Positions 54,154-63,388 of a DNA stretch of 64,000 bases are shown piece after piece. The position numbers were made by a program, and so were the translations under genes. Source of the DNA: Pseudoalteromonas sp. A601 (GTDB taxonomy: Bacteria > Pseudomonadota > Gammaproteobacteria > Enterobacterales > Alteromonadaceae); contig NZ_MXQF01000001.1 of the NCBI RefSeq assembly GCF_002165575.1, forward strand, positions 124,001 to 188,000, in the 5' to 3' direction. Within the stretch, counting starts at the first letter, position 1, and the number at the start of each line of letters is the position of its first letter. The notes under the pieces are model-generated. The model saw only the letters and a list, made by a program, of their open reading frames with translations. It was not told the origin of the DNA and did no database searches.

Positions 54154-54522
54154 ATGAAAAAAATCGCGAGTTTAGTTTTGTTAGGTTGCGTTATTCTCAG
54201 CGGATGTGAAGACGCTAATGAAGTAAAAGAAGATGCAGCAGAAGCCAAAGCCGAAATGAAAAAAGCATTAGGTGATGCGTGGGATGAGGTAAAAGATACC
54301 ACTAATGAATTCAAGGATGAATCACTTGACGAGCTATTAGCTGAAAGTAAAAAGCTTGGCTTAGACATGTACGATGATGGTAAAGAAGTTGCCCTTGACG
54401 CATGGCTCGAAAGTAAAGAAGCTGCAGGTGAGTTAACTGAAAAAACCAAGCAAAAAGCACAAGAACTCGCCCAAGAATTACGTGAAGCCCGCGAACAGCG
54501 CGAGCAAGATAACGATAATTAA
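54154..54522 (+). CDS. Small lipoprotein with charged coiled-coil body
   Basis: A 122-residue protein. The signal peptide ends VILSGC, a lipobox (Cys at about 18). The mature part is almost all charged residues and Ala, in heptad-like helical patterns (EDAAEAKAEMKKALGDAWDE, KTKQKAQELAQELREAREQR). It has no recognised domain. Such highly charged helical lipoproteins are sometimes envelope-stress related, but no function can be assigned. An A-rich Shine-Dalgarno (AGAGAAC) precedes the ATG. Divergent from the GNAT gene and convergent with a membrane protein gene. Confidence 0.8.
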   Translation: MKKIASLVLLGCVILSGCEDANEVKEDAAEAKAEMKKALGDAWDEVKDTTNEFKDESLDELLAESKKLGLDMYDDGKEVALDAWLESKEAAGELTEKTKQKAQELAQELREAREQREQDNDN

Positions 54523-54548
54523 AACTCAAGCTTGGTAACCTGCCTGCT

Positions 54549-55223
54549 TTACAACCGTGCCTGTAAAGCTTTCAAATAAGCTTTGCGGGCGATCAACTCT
54601 TCCAATTTACCTTGGTATGAATACACTTTACTAATATCAGCAAATGATAGGCGCCCTTTTATTATAGACATTGAACAGCTTATGTTTACCCAGTTAAAAT
54701 ATAAAAGTAACGTCTGTAAGCCATCGGTTTGTACCTGGTTAAAGCCCACTTTTTGTGCTGTTTTAGGATTAATAATATAACTGGTCGCCTTAATGGTTAT
54801 ATTTTTATGTTGTTGCTGCTCATAATGTTCAATTAGTTTAATTAACCCCGCAACATAGCCGCTTAAGACCTGTTTTTTTCGTTGCTGGGCGGTTTGGCTT
54901 GAATCTAGAACAAAGTAGTAATCGAATAAACTCCCACCATGTAAAGCCAAACTGTTATTTTTTACTTTTTCCGCAATGAGTAACGGTGAGTAATAAATTA
55001 AGTTCCCTGCTTTTATGCCACTTGGTACATCAATAAAAGGGGCTAATACAGACAAGCTTACTGACAGTACAAATAAAGTAACAAAAGGGACTCCAAGAAA
55101 AGTAAACACACTTCCTAGCAGAATATTTAAAAGAACATACAAGCCTATTAGCTTTAGTTGAAAGCGCCGTTGCTGCTTATCACTAAGCACATAAAACCTA
55201 TGTTCCACTGTGGCTACCCTCAA
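54549..55223 (-). CDS. Unrecognised two-helix membrane protein
   Basis: A 224-residue protein I do not recognise. An N-terminal charged stretch (HRFYVLSDKQQRRFQLKL) is followed by two transmembrane helices at about 28-66 (YVLLNILLGSVFTFLGVPF, VTLFVLSVSLSVLAPFIDVP) and a soluble C-terminal domain of about 150 residues, probably cytoplasmic or periplasmic, with Lys-rich patches. It ends 26 bp after the convergent lipoprotein gene. No operon partner. Function unknown. Confidence 0.7.
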   Translation of the reverse strand: MRVATVEHRFYVLSDKQQRRFQLKLIGLYVLLNILLGSVFTFLGVPFVTLFVLSVSLSVLAPFIDVPSGIKAGNLIYYSPLLIAEKVKNNSLALHGGSLFDYYFVLDSSQTAQQRKKQVLSGYVAGLIKLIEHYEQQQHKNITIKATSYIINPKTAQKVGFNQVQTDGLQTLLLYFNWVNISCSMSIIKGRLSFADISKVYSYQGKLEELIARKAYLKALQARL

Positions 55224-55628
55224 TTGTTATTTTTATACGGTATGGTGCTGTTAAAACACCAATAAATAACAACAATATAACTGGCACTAGAACTGCGCAA
55301 GTTCTTATCTTTAAATACCACACCTTTAAAGAGTTTTTTACGATGCCACATAACCTAAAAAGAACGTTAAGTCCGATGAGCAGCCACCTCAGGAAGAAGG
55401 TTATAGTTATTTGGTTGAATTAGGTATGATTTAGCTGGATAAAATTAAAAATCTAATAAAATTATTATAAATTAGTCTAACATATGAAATAATCCACCTT
55501 ATCTATTCTGAATTTTCACTTCTTAAAATTGGCCTTAACTACTTTATTTACCGATAGCGTCGCTAAGTCGCTCTTTTACTACTAGAATATCTTTGAAATC
55601 AACATTTCTTTAAATATTAGGATACACA
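55224..55628. other. Intergenic region upstream of the porin
   Basis: 405 bp, AT-rich. On the plus strand, 55354-55434 reads KKNVKSDEQPPQEE and GYSYLVELGMI before TAG, preceded directly by a stop. This looks like a protein C-terminus and may be a gene remnant, but is too short to be sure. The 200 bp before 55629 probably contains the porin promoter. Confidence 0.35.
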
Positions 55629-56774
55629 ATGAAAAAACTTCCTATCGCAATTGCTCTTTGCGCTGTATGTGCGTCTGCAAGCTCATATGCAGAAGTGCGT
55701 ATCAATGGTTTTGCCTCTATTGTTGGCGGTAAAACATTAGACGATGATACAACTTTATATGGGTATGATAACGATATATCTTTTAAAAATGAAAGCGTGT
55801 TTGCGCTGCAATTATCTGCTGATCTGCAAGATAAATTAAGCGCAACAGCACAAATAGTAGCCCGTGGCGAAAATGACTTTGACGCTGAGTTTGAATGGGC
55901 GTACTTAACATACGAGTTTACCGATGAGCTGCAACTCAGTGCAGGTAAAATGCGCGTACCTTTTTATCGTTATTCAGACTTTTTAGATGTTGGCTATGCA
56001 TACCGCTGGGTAAGGCCACCTCAATCAGTTTATAACCTTCCTTTTTCAACCTATGAAGGTTTAAGTTTATTATATTCATCACAAATTGGTGATTGGGACT
56101 CGACACTTCAAGGTATTTATGGAAGCTACGACGGTACAATTGCCGTTGTATCAGTTAATGGTGACACTGAGCTTAATGATATAGCAGGCGTTAACTGGAC
56201 ACTAAGCTACGACTGGTTTAGTGCTCGCGCAGCCTACTTTATAGCTGATACATCTATAGCAATTGAAAATGATAACGCAACAGCTGTCGCACTCAATGAG
56301 TTAGAAACAACATTACGAAACGCAGGGTTTGTTGATCAGGCTGATAACATCGCTGTCGATGAAGATGACGGATCATTCTTAGCACTTGGTTTCTCTATTG
56401 ATTATAACAACGTGTTATTCGATGCTGAATATACGGAGTTTGAAGTAGATAACAGTGCATTAGCTAAGCAAACTCAATACTATACATCTGTAGGCTATCG
56501 TATAGATGAGTGGACTGTTCATTTGACTTATGAGAATAACGACGATAAGCATGAAAAAAGCCGTTATAATGCGCTACCAGCCGTTCCTGATTTAAATCAA
56601 GGTATCAACTTGGTATTAGAGGGATCAAAAGCGAAAAGTAATGTATACACTATTGGCACTCGTTATGACTTCCACCCTTCTGCAGCTTTAAAGGTAGACT
56701 TTAGCCGCTTTAAAAACGATATCACAGATACTGAGACTGATGTTGTTGCTGTCGCTGTAGATTTAGTATTTTAA
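55629..56774 (+). CDS. Outer-membrane porin-like beta-barrel protein
   Basis: A 381-residue protein with a clear signal peptide (LPIAIALCAVCASASSYAE). The body has alternating hydrophobic beta strands (LQLSADLQDKLSATAQIV, FEWAYLTYEFTDELQLSAGK) and ends in VAVAVDLVF, with the C-terminal Phe that outer-membrane barrels need for BAM recognition. SAGKMRVPFYRYSDFLDVGY is typical of porins of this type in Alteromonadales. Solute specificity is unknown. It is followed 12 bp later by a small periplasmic binding protein, suggesting shared use. Confidence 0.86.
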   Translation: MKKLPIAIALCAVCASASSYAEVRINGFASIVGGKTLDDDTTLYGYDNDISFKNESVFALQLSADLQDKLSATAQIVARGENDFDAEFEWAYLTYEFTDELQLSAGKMRVPFYRYSDFLDVGYAYRWVRPPQSVYNLPFSTYEGLSLLYSSQIGDWDSTLQGIYGSYDGTIAVVSVNGDTELNDIAGVNWTLSYDWFSARAAYFIADTSIAIENDNATAVALNELETTLRNAGFVDQADNIAVDEDDGSFLALGFSIDYNNVLFDAEYTEFEVDNSALAKQTQYYTSVGYRIDEWTVHLTYENNDDKHEKSRYNALPAVPDLNQGINLVLEGSKAKSNVYTIGTRYDFHPSAALKVDFSRFKNDITDTETDVVAVAVDLVF

Positions 56775-56786
56775 TTGGAGTTTGTG

Positions 56787-57194
56787 ATGAAAAAATTATT
56801 TTTAGCCGCTGCACTGACTGTTTGCTCATTGAACACATTTGCAGAAGTTGCTGTAATCGTAAACCCTGCAAATGCGAATCAAATTGACGCTAATACCATT
56901 AAAAAAATCTACTTAGGAAAAAGTAAATCTTTTGCTGATGGTATGAAAGTGAACCCAGTTAACCAAGATAGTAATAGTGTAGCAGATGAGTTCAACGACA
57001 AAGTGGTTGGTAAGTCTGGCAGTCAACTCAATGCTTATTGGTCAAAATTGATATTTACCGGTAAAGGAACTCCACCTGAAAAACTTAGTAATGATCAAGC
57101 TGTGATTGATTTCGTTAGTAACAACAAGGATGGAATTGGCTACATTGATAGCGCAAAGGTGACTGATAGCGTAAAAGTTATTGGCAAATTTTAA
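56787..57194 (+). CDS. Small periplasmic phosphate-binding-protein-like domain (PstS-type PBP)
   Basis: A 135-residue protein with a signal peptide (MKKLFLAAALTVCSLNTFAE). The mature part, VAVIVNPANANQIDANTIKK followed by IYLGKSKSFADGMKVNPVNQ and VIDFVSNNKDGIGYIDSAKV, matches the small single-lobe group of the phosphate ABC transporter substrate-binding family, short of full PstS. No ABC transporter genes are adjacent, so it may be a ligand-presenting or sensing protein. I chose ATG 56787 with GGAG upstream. It is in operon with the porin and ends in a terminator. The convergent chemoreceptor at 57282 may use it. Confidence 0.82.
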   Translation: MKKLFLAAALTVCSLNTFAEVAVIVNPANANQIDANTIKKIYLGKSKSFADGMKVNPVNQDSNSVADEFNDKVVGKSGSQLNAYWSKLIFTGKGTPPEKLSNDQAVIDFVSNNKDGIGYIDSAKVTDSVKVIGKF

Positions 57195-57218
57195 AAATTA
57201 TTTATTTTTCAATTGAAT

Positions 57219-57245
57219 AACCACCTCAAACGAGGTGGTTTTTTA
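57219..57245 (+). terminator. Terminator after the porin/binding-protein operon
   Basis: AACCACCTC and GAGGTGGTT form a perfect 9-bp stem with AAAC loop, followed by TTTTATT. It may also serve the convergent chemoreceptor gene. Confidence 0.93.
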
Positions 57246-57281
57246 TTATCTACTTAAATATTTTAAAGTTTAGATTCGCCT

Positions 57282-58907
57282 TTATTCAACTTTAAACTTC
57301 GCAGTCGCATCTAATAAGTTATCTGATAAATAATGTAGATTTTTAGCAACATCCCTTACAGCGGCAAGTGATTGCATTGTATCTTCGAATGACGTATGCA
57401 TGTTAGAGACATTCTCGACAACCATCGCAGCAACGGAAGTTTGCTCTTCAGTGGCCGCTGCTATTTGCGAGTTCATTCCATTAATCTCAAGCATTTGTTC
57501 GGCAATTTTTTCAATTGAAACACCGGTATTTTCTGCTGCAATGGCATTATTAGTCGCCATATCCCGTGCCGAAGTCATTGCATTTACCGACTCATTTGCA
57601 GCTGTTGTCAGTATATTTAATAGTTCTCGGATTTCATTTGTTGATTTAGCTGTACGTGATGCAAGCTCTCTAACTTCATCGGCTACTACCGCAAAGCCTC
57701 GGCCCTGCTCACCAGCTCGAGCTGCTTCAATAGCGGCATTGAGTGCTAACAAATTTGTTTGTTCAGCAATCGACGTTATAACATTTAAAATCTGTGTTAC
57801 ATTTTTAGTGTCATCAGCTAACTTATTGATTGTAGTTGCCGCATGATTTATTTCATTGCTCAGCGTTTTAGATTCTGAAACCGATGTTTGAATCTGGCTA
57901 CGACTTTGTTCTACTTCTTGCTCCGCTGTTTGTGCAGCACGAGATGCGTTAGCAGCCGATTGAGAGATATCACCCACACTCTGCTTCATCTCTTCCATCG
58001 ACTGTTTAACAATCTCTGCATCTGAAGTTTGTTTACTGGTTGCCCGCTCAGCTTGCTCCATACCTTGAACTAAGCGTGTTGAATTTTCCATTAATGGCTC
58101 ACATACAGCCATTACATCTAAAACTGAACCTCGTAATAAAGCTATAAACGTATTGAAATTGATTGCTACTTGACCAATTTCATCTTCAGATCGTACTGTT
58201 AGCTGCGTACTTAGTGAGCCTTTACCTTCGCCTAGTAAACGTAAATTTCCTGCCGCCTCACTCGCTGCAGACCCAATACCTCTTGCAATCCAGACAGCCA
58301 TAAATAAAAGTAAAACCAAAGACACTAAAGACACGACGAACATCAAAGTTAAAGCATTATCAGAACGAGACTTAGTATCTTTAACTAATTCAAAAAAACG
58401 GTCATCAGCACGTTGCTGCGCATTTTTAAAACTCTCTAAAACAGAGTTATACATCTGTGTTTTAGACTGAGCTTGCTGTTGGATCTTACTAAAATCAGCA
58501 GTACCTTTTATCATTCCAACCGCTATTTCAGAAGAAACCTTAGAATAACTATTAAGTTGGATGCGTGTTTGAGAGTCGATGTAACTACTGTTAATAGCTG
58601 TGATTTTTTCAAGGTTAACGGTTAATTTTGCATATGTGTCACCGGCTTTGTCTACCAGTTCTTGTTCGCCAAACGTTACAGCTTGCGTATAGAGTTCGTC
58701 TAGTTTTTCTAATAGAACAACATTTGAAGATGTTAACTTAACCACCTGGTAAGAGGTTTTCTCTAGCTCATCCAATGAACCTCGGTTGTCATCCATAGCA
58801 ATATAATTTATCAGCACTATCACTATAAAAGCGACCACTGCAATACTAGTAATGGCATGGATTTTTTTGGTGATACTGATATTTTGAAAAGACATACTTG
58901 ACGCCAT
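57282..58907 (-). CDS. Methyl-accepting chemotaxis protein
   Basis: A 541-residue chemoreceptor. A transmembrane helix ([20 protein letters not shown]) is followed by a periplasmic four-helix-like sensor of about 150 residues, a second helix ([20 protein letters not shown]), HAMP, and a signalling domain with the tip [20 protein letters not shown]. There is no C-terminal CheR-binding pentapeptide. The ligand is unknown. Its neighbour across a shared terminator is a porin/phosphate-binding-like operon. A start at 58895 is also possible. Confidence 0.95.
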   Translation of the reverse strand: MASSMSFQNISITKKIHAITSIAVVAFIVIVLINYIAMDDNRGSLDELEKTSYQVVKLTSSNVVLLEKLDELYTQAVTFGEQELVDKAGDTYAKLTVNLEKITAINSSYIDSQTRIQLNSYSKVSSEIAVGMIKGTADFSKIQQQAQSKTQMYNSVLESFKNAQQRADDRFFELVKDTKSRSDNALTLMFVVSLVSLVLLLFMAVWIARGIGSAASEAAGNLRLLGEGKGSLSTQLTVRSEDEIGQVAINFNTFIALLRGSVLDVMAVCEPLMENSTRLVQGMEQAERATSKQTSDAEIVKQSMEEMKQSVGDISQSAANASRAAQTAEQEVEQSRSQIQTSVSESKTLSNEINHAATTINKLADDTKNVTQILNVITSIAEQTNLLALNAAIEAARAGEQGRGFAVVADEVRELASRTAKSTNEIRELLNILTTAANESVNAMTSARDMATNNAIAAENTGVSIEKIAEQMLEINGMNSQIAAATEEQTSVAAMVVENVSNMHTSFEDTMQSLAAVRDVAKNLHYLSDNLLDATAKFKVE

Positions 58908-59711
58908 TCGATGTACCTTAATTTTTATAACTATGTGTGTTATCGGCTAGATGGCCTAATATTTAACTATATTTATAATTTATATAGCTTTTTCTATATA
59001 TAATCATCTCATCAATACGTAATCAATCAGAGTTTTAACACTATTTGTTAGATTTTACTTACATCCTCTATTTATAGGCTATTATTAGTTAATTGCAATT
59101 CTCTTTTGTTGTAATTAATTGTTTTAGCATTAAATATAAAGAAAATTTTATTAAACTCACCAATTTAACTCAAACCTCACCTAAGTTTTTAAAAAAAGTG
59201 ACACCTTTACTATAAGATAACCTATTTGATACTAAATATTGTTTAATACAATGATGGTAAGTTTAGCAGCTTGCATCTGATTCAAACTGACTTACCCAAG
59301 AGCAGTTGCACAAAAGAATAGGCCGCATTGGTCGACACGGTCAAAAAACACCAGTTCTAGCTAAATATCAAGCCTTTAAAGTGCGGTATTTGTTCTGAAA
59401 TTTCAATTAATCAACGAAGATCATACATTTGCAACTAATAAAGAGTAAACAATCGAATACTTTACTCAGCAGATAACAACAAAAACAACAGCCAGGGGCT
59501 AGCTTTAGCCTCTATTAATAACGGAGAAAGTTTGATTGAGCAAGCACGACAACCTGGTAGTGATGTGTTAGCTAATAAACAGTGAGACAAAACTTAGAAA
59601 CAACTTTTCATTTAGCTAGACTGATAACCAATCAGCTGTAAAGGGCTAAAACCCGGTACTGACATTGATAATATCTATAAATTACACCTAACTAACTGAA
59701 TGTATAAGTAT
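58908..59711. other. Long non-coding or decayed region upstream of the chemoreceptor
   Basis: About 800 bp. 58908-59230 is very AT-rich and should contain the chemoreceptor promoter. From about 59300 to 59583 short plus-strand frames look protein-like: one with TQEQLHKRIGRIGRHGQKTP to about 59398 and another with NNSQGLALASINNGESLIEQ ending at 59583. They are in different frames and both stop early, which suggests a decayed gene rather than a working one; I do not recognise the family. No intact gene seen. Confidence 0.45.
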
Positions 59712-59745
59712 AAAAAAACCGGTAACATCGCTGTTACCGGTTTCT
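59712..59745 (-). terminator. Terminator after tRNA-Leu (end of secG operon)
   Basis: ACCGGTAACA and TGTTACCGGT pair around TCGC; on the minus strand the stem is followed by seven T. It ends the tpiA-secG-tRNA-Leu transcript eight bases or so after the tRNA. Confidence 0.93.
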
Positions 59746-59751
59746 TTGATA

Positions 59752-59836
59752 TGGTGCGGTTGGGGGGACTTGAACCCCCACGCCCGAAAGCACTACCCCC
59801 TCAAGGTAGCGTGTCTACCAATTCCACCACAACCGC
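59752..59836 (-). tRNA. tRNA-Leu(GAG)
   Basis: An 85-base class II tRNA with encoded CCA. Acceptor GCGGTTG/CAACCGC, anticodon arm CTACC-TTGAGGG-GGTAG (anticodon GAG), a long variable arm (TGCTTTCGGGCG region) and T-arm GGGTTCAAGTCCC. Located downstream of secG as in E. coli (leuU). Confidence 0.97.
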
Positions 59837-59916
59837 ATTTTTAAAGCTTTCACTTTTACCTGTTAAGCTTGTTAGTTTACTTGAGGAATGTAAACCGCTT
59901 AACAATATTCTATAAA

Positions 59917-60267
59917 TTAATTTGGTACGTCAGATTTTTCTTTCGTAGATGTTACTGGAACATCGCTATCAGCCGGTGTTACAGTTTCAACTGCAGGAGC
60001 TGCTTCTAAGTTTTCCCACTCATCACTTTGCTTAATTTGATTCGCGGTTAAATTACCTAGCACAATACTTAGCACAAAAAAGATTGTCGCTAAAATTGTG
60101 GTTGTTTTTGTCATGAAGTTACCCGCACCTGATGAACCGAACACAGTTCCTGATGCGCCAGCGCCAAATGACGAGCCCATATCTGCGCCTTTACCTTGTT
60201 GGATTAAAACCATACCAACAAGTGCAAGCGCAACAACTAAATAAACTACTAATAAAATTTCGTACAT
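59917..60267 (-). CDS. secG: Preprotein translocase subunit SecG
   Basis: About 116 residues. Two transmembrane helices (ILLVVYLVVALALVGMVLIQ and TTTILATIFFVLSIVLGNL) flank a Gly-rich cytoplasmic loop with QQGKGADMGSSFGAGASGTV, the SecG signature. The C-terminal tail is acidic and variable. I chose ATG 60267 (MYEILLVV), with AAAGGA upstream, over a GTG at 60288. It starts one base after the tpiA stop. Part of the SecYEG channel. Confidence 0.96.
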   Translation of the reverse strand: MYEILLVVYLVVALALVGMVLIQQGKGADMGSSFGAGASGTVFGSSGAGNFMTKTTTILATIFFVLSIVLGNLTANQIKQSDEWENLEAAPAVETVTPADSDVPVTSTKEKSDVPN

Positions 60268-60268
60268 C

Positions 60269-61018
60269 TTATACGGTCCTTTTTGCACTATTACAGATTG
60301 CAGTAAAGGAATCTGCTTTTAGACTAGCGCCACCAATCAGGCCACCATCTATATCTGGCTGTGCAAATAATAATTCGCTATTTTTTTCATTAACGCTGCC
60401 ACCATAAAGAATGGTCAGCCCTTGTGCTAAATCGCTGCTTAAAGTAGCAATTTTATCACGGATAAATTTGTGCACGCTTTGTGCTTGTTCAGGCGATGCA
60501 GTCTTACCTGTGCCAATGGCCCAAACGGGCTCGTATGCTATCACAGAATCTTTCAGTGCTGCTAGACCTAATTTATCAATTACTGCATCAATTTGTGCAG
60601 CAACCACTAATTCAGTTTGTTCTTGTTCACGTTGTTGCTCACTTTCACCTACACATAATATAGGGGTTAAGCCTACTTGCTGTGCACGCGCAAATTTATT
60701 AGCAACTGTGTCATTACTTTCACCATAAATACTACGGCGTTCTGAGTGACCAACCAATGTATACTTAGCACCTAAGTCTTTAATTAGTTGTGCGTCTACT
60801 TCACCGGTGAAAGCGCCTGGCTCATTTTCCGATACAGTTTGCGCACCTGTTGTTACACCTTGTTTAATTAACGAAGATAACAACGGGTAAGGAGGAAATA
60901 CTACAACATCTAAATCAGCTGATTTGACGTCATTTACTGCAACAGATAACTGATTAACAAGCTCTAAAGAGCCATTCATTTTCCAGTTCCCAGCTACCAT
61001 TGGCTTGCGTGTTGCCAT
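60269..61018 (-). CDS. tpiA: Triose-phosphate isomerase
   Basis: A 249-residue TIM barrel. VAGNWKMNGS has the catalytic Lys, VGHSERR the catalytic His, and AYEPVWAIGTGK the catalytic Glu and loop 6. The frame extends to 61069, but ATG 61018 (MATRKPMVAGNWK) with GGAGTGG upstream is the normal start. It interconverts dihydroxyacetone phosphate and glyceraldehyde-3-phosphate. In operon with secG. Confidence 0.98.
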   Translation of the reverse strand: MATRKPMVAGNWKMNGSLELVNQLSVAVNDVKSADLDVVVFPPYPLLSSLIKQGVTTGAQTVSENEPGAFTGEVDAQLIKDLGAKYTLVGHSERRSIYGESNDTVANKFARAQQVGLTPILCVGESEQQREQEQTELVVAAQIDAVIDKLGLAALKDSVIAYEPVWAIGTGKTASPEQAQSVHKFIRDKIATLSSDLAQGLTILYGGSVNEKNSELLFAQPDIDGGLIGGASLKADSFTAICNSAKRTV

Positions 61019-61090
61019 TTTTCCACTCCAGATTAGAAAGCGGGCGAGATAGTAACTCGACTCGCCCAAAGTTACAAGAGGTTATTGTTA

Positions 61091-62440
61091 TCAATCAGTT
61101 TGTTTGCTCATAGATTCGACAACTGCAGCAATTTTGCTTGCGCTATCAAGTACTACTTTTTCTTCTTCAGCTTCAACCATTACTCGCACTACCGGCTCAG
61201 TGCCAGATTTACGTAGTAAAACTCGACCTTTGTCGGCCAGTTTAGTTTCAACTTCCGCAACTGCAGCAAGTACTTCTGGTGCTTGGGTTGGATCAGTACC
61301 CGCTTTGTAGCGCACGTTAATCATTTTCATTGGGTATTTAGTAAAACCAGCACCTAAATCTTTCAATGTGCGGTTTTGTGCAACCATTGCGGCTAATACT
61401 TGTAAGCTTGAGATGATTCCATCGCCCGTGCTAATAAGGTCTAAATTCAATACATGCCCAGAGCTTTCGCCACCGATTTTCCAGCCTTTTTCTTGCAATA
61501 GTTCCATTACATAACGGTCGCCAACTTTACTACGTTCAAATGCGATACCTTTGGCTTTTAATGCGTTTTCAAGACCCATATTAGACATAACCGTACCAAC
61601 AACACCACCACCTAAAATATCATCTTGGGCAGCCTGACAAGCTATAATGTAAACAATATCATCGCCATCAAATACACGGCCATTATGATCAACCATCATG
61701 ACACGGTCACCGTCACCGTCATAGGCAATACCCACATCAGCGTTATGCTCAAGCACTTTACGCTTAAGTGCATCTACATGAGTTGCACCACACTCTAAAT
61801 TGATATTTACACCATTTGGTTCACATGCATGACAAATAATCTCAGCACCTAGCTCACGCATGACTGATGGTGCTATATGGTAAGTGGCTCCATTAGCACA
61901 ATCTAATACAATTTTTAGTCCTTCAAGTGATAAACCTTGCGGGAATTGGCTCTTACAAAACTCAATATAACGCCCATCAGCACTTTCTAGACGGCGTGCT
62001 TTACCTAACTTATCAGAGGCTACACACGTCATAGGCTCATCAAGCATGGCTTCGATTTGCAACTCTACGTCATCACCGAGTTTTAACCCTCGACCACAGA
62101 AGAACTTAATGCCATTATCATGATAAGGATTATGTGAGGCGCTGATCACAATACCCGCTTCAGCACGAAATGTTTGCGCAAGATAAGCAACAGCCGGTGT
62201 TGGCATTGGCCCTAGTAAAACCACATCGATACCTGCGGCAATTAAGCCAGCTTCGAGTGATGTTTCAAGCATATAGCCAGAAATCCGCGTATCTTTACCA
62301 ATAATAACTTTTTTAGTGCCATTTTGTGACAGTACACGACCAGCTGCCCAGCCAAGTTTAAGTGCAAATTCAGGGGTGATTGGAAACTCCCCAACCATGC
62401 CACGTACACCATCGGTGCCAAAATATTTTCTATTGCTCAT
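61091..62440 (-). CDS. glmM: Phosphoglucosamine mutase GlmM
   Basis: About 449 residues. [20 protein letters not shown] starts the family, [17 protein letters not shown] holds the phospho-Ser loop, and [13 protein letters not shown] the metal-binding DGDGDR motif. [14 protein letters not shown] is the phosphate-binding C-terminal loop. ATG 62440, with AAGGAATATC upstream, is preferred over the frame start at 62482. It makes glucosamine-1-phosphate for peptidoglycan and LPS. Its start overlaps the folP end by 11 bp. Confidence 0.97.
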   Translation of the reverse strand: MSNRKYFGTDGVRGMVGEFPITPEFALKLGWAAGRVLSQNGTKKVIIGKDTRISGYMLETSLEAGLIAAGIDVVLLGPMPTPAVAYLAQTFRAEAGIVISASHNPYHDNGIKFFCGRGLKLGDDVELQIEAMLDEPMTCVASDKLGKARRLESADGRYIEFCKSQFPQGLSLEGLKIVLDCANGATYHIAPSVMRELGAEIICHACEPNGVNINLECGATHVDALKRKVLEHNADVGIAYDGDGDRVMMVDHNGRVFDGDDIVYIIACQAAQDDILGGGVVGTVMSNMGLENALKAKGIAFERSKVGDRYVMELLQEKGWKIGGESSGHVLNLDLISTGDGIISSLQVLAAMVAQNRTLKDLGAGFTKYPMKMINVRYKAGTDPTQAPEVLAAVAEVETKLADKGRVLLRKSGTEPVVRVMVEAEEEKVVLDSASKIAAVVESMSKQTD

Positions 62441-63296
62441 TTGATATTCCTTGTTCGCAAGCTTGCCAAACAGCAAGCACATCTGCGGTTTCTTTTACAT
62501 CATGTACTCGAATAATTTTTGCGCCACGTTGCGCTGCTATAAGTGCCCCAGCTAAACTGCCGGCAAGGCGCTCATCCGTTGTTCTATTTAGTAAATTACC
62601 AATCATTGATTTACGTGAAAGCCCTGCCAACACTGGTAAATTAAATCGATTAAATTCATCAAATCGTGCTAACAATTGATAATTGTGAGTCAAGCTTTTT
62701 CCAAAGCCAAAGCCTGGATCTAGAATAAGTTGCTCTGGCTTAATGCCCGCTGCTTTACAAGCATCAATACGTTGCTGAAAAAAATGATTGATATCTGCAA
62801 ATAAATTATCGTACTGCGGATTGCTTTGCATGGTGCGAGGCTGCCCCTGCATATGCATCAAGCAAATAGCGACATCTTTAAACTGGGCTGCTGCGCTAAG
62901 CGCACCAGGCTCTTGTAGAGCACGCACATCATTTATTATATCAGCCCCAGCGCGTATTGCTTGGTGCATTACTTCGCTTTTGCTGGTATCAATTGAAATG
63001 ATACATTCACTTACAGCTAAATCTGAATGAGCCCTTATTGCTTTTATTGTGGGTATTACACGACTTAACTCTTCTTCAAGCGTGACATCAGGCGCACCTG
63101 GGCGCGTCGACTCACCACCAATATCTATTATGGTCGCACCATCGTTAAGAAGGGCTTGAGCTTGAATGACAGCGCTGTCCGTTTGATAGTATGAACCACC
63201 ATCTGAAAAGGAATCAGGAGTAACATTTAAGATCCCCATAATGATTGGGGTGTTGAGGTGCAACTTACGACCTCGAGGTAAATTAACTGTGGTCAT
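62430..63296 (-). CDS. folP: Dihydropteroate synthase FolP
   Basis: A 288-residue TIM barrel. [18 protein letters not shown] and [15 protein letters not shown] are the pterin and sulfonamide site loops, and [12 protein letters not shown] a central signature. Couples 4-aminobenzoate to dihydropterin pyrophosphate in folate synthesis; target of sulfonamides. AAGGTG precedes the ATG. folP-glmM are coupled by an 11-bp overlap, as in E. coli. Confidence 0.97.
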   Translation of the reverse strand: MTTVNLPRGRKLHLNTPIIMGILNVTPDSFSDGGSYYQTDSAVIQAQALLNDGATIIDIGGESTRPGAPDVTLEEELSRVIPTIKAIRAHSDLAVSECIISIDTSKSEVMHQAIRAGADIINDVRALQEPGALSAAAQFKDVAICLMHMQGQPRTMQSNPQYDNLFADINHFFQQRIDACKAAGIKPEQLILDPGFGFGKSLTHNYQLLARFDEFNRFNLPVLAGLSRKSMIGNLLNRTTDERLAGSLAGALIAAQRGAKIIRVHDVKETADVLAVWQACEQGISNEQ

Positions 63297-63342
63297 TTTT
63301 CACCTTCAATACATCCATCGTATTGATTATTCTTTTTAATAC

Positions 63343-63369
63343 AAAAAACCCCGGTGGCCCGGGGTTTTT
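63343..63369 (-). terminator. ftsH terminator
   Basis: CCCCGG and CCGGGG pair around TGGC, flanked by six A and five T, so on the minus strand a T-run follows. Located 20 bp beyond the ftsH stop and before folP. Confidence 0.93.
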
Positions 63370-63388
63370 AGATAAGCTATTTTAACTA

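Noticed and set aside
54138..54449. 103-codon frame opposite the small lipoprotein
   Set aside because: Ser/Leu-rich antisense frame of the lipoprotein, which has a clear signal peptide and ribosome site.
57400..57846. 148-codon open frame opposite the chemoreceptor
   Set aside because: Antisense to the conserved signalling domain; Ala/Ser-rich shadow.
59700..59915. Open frame reading GLEPPRPKALPPQGSVS
   Set aside because: Antisense translation of tRNA-Leu(GAG), another common false gene.
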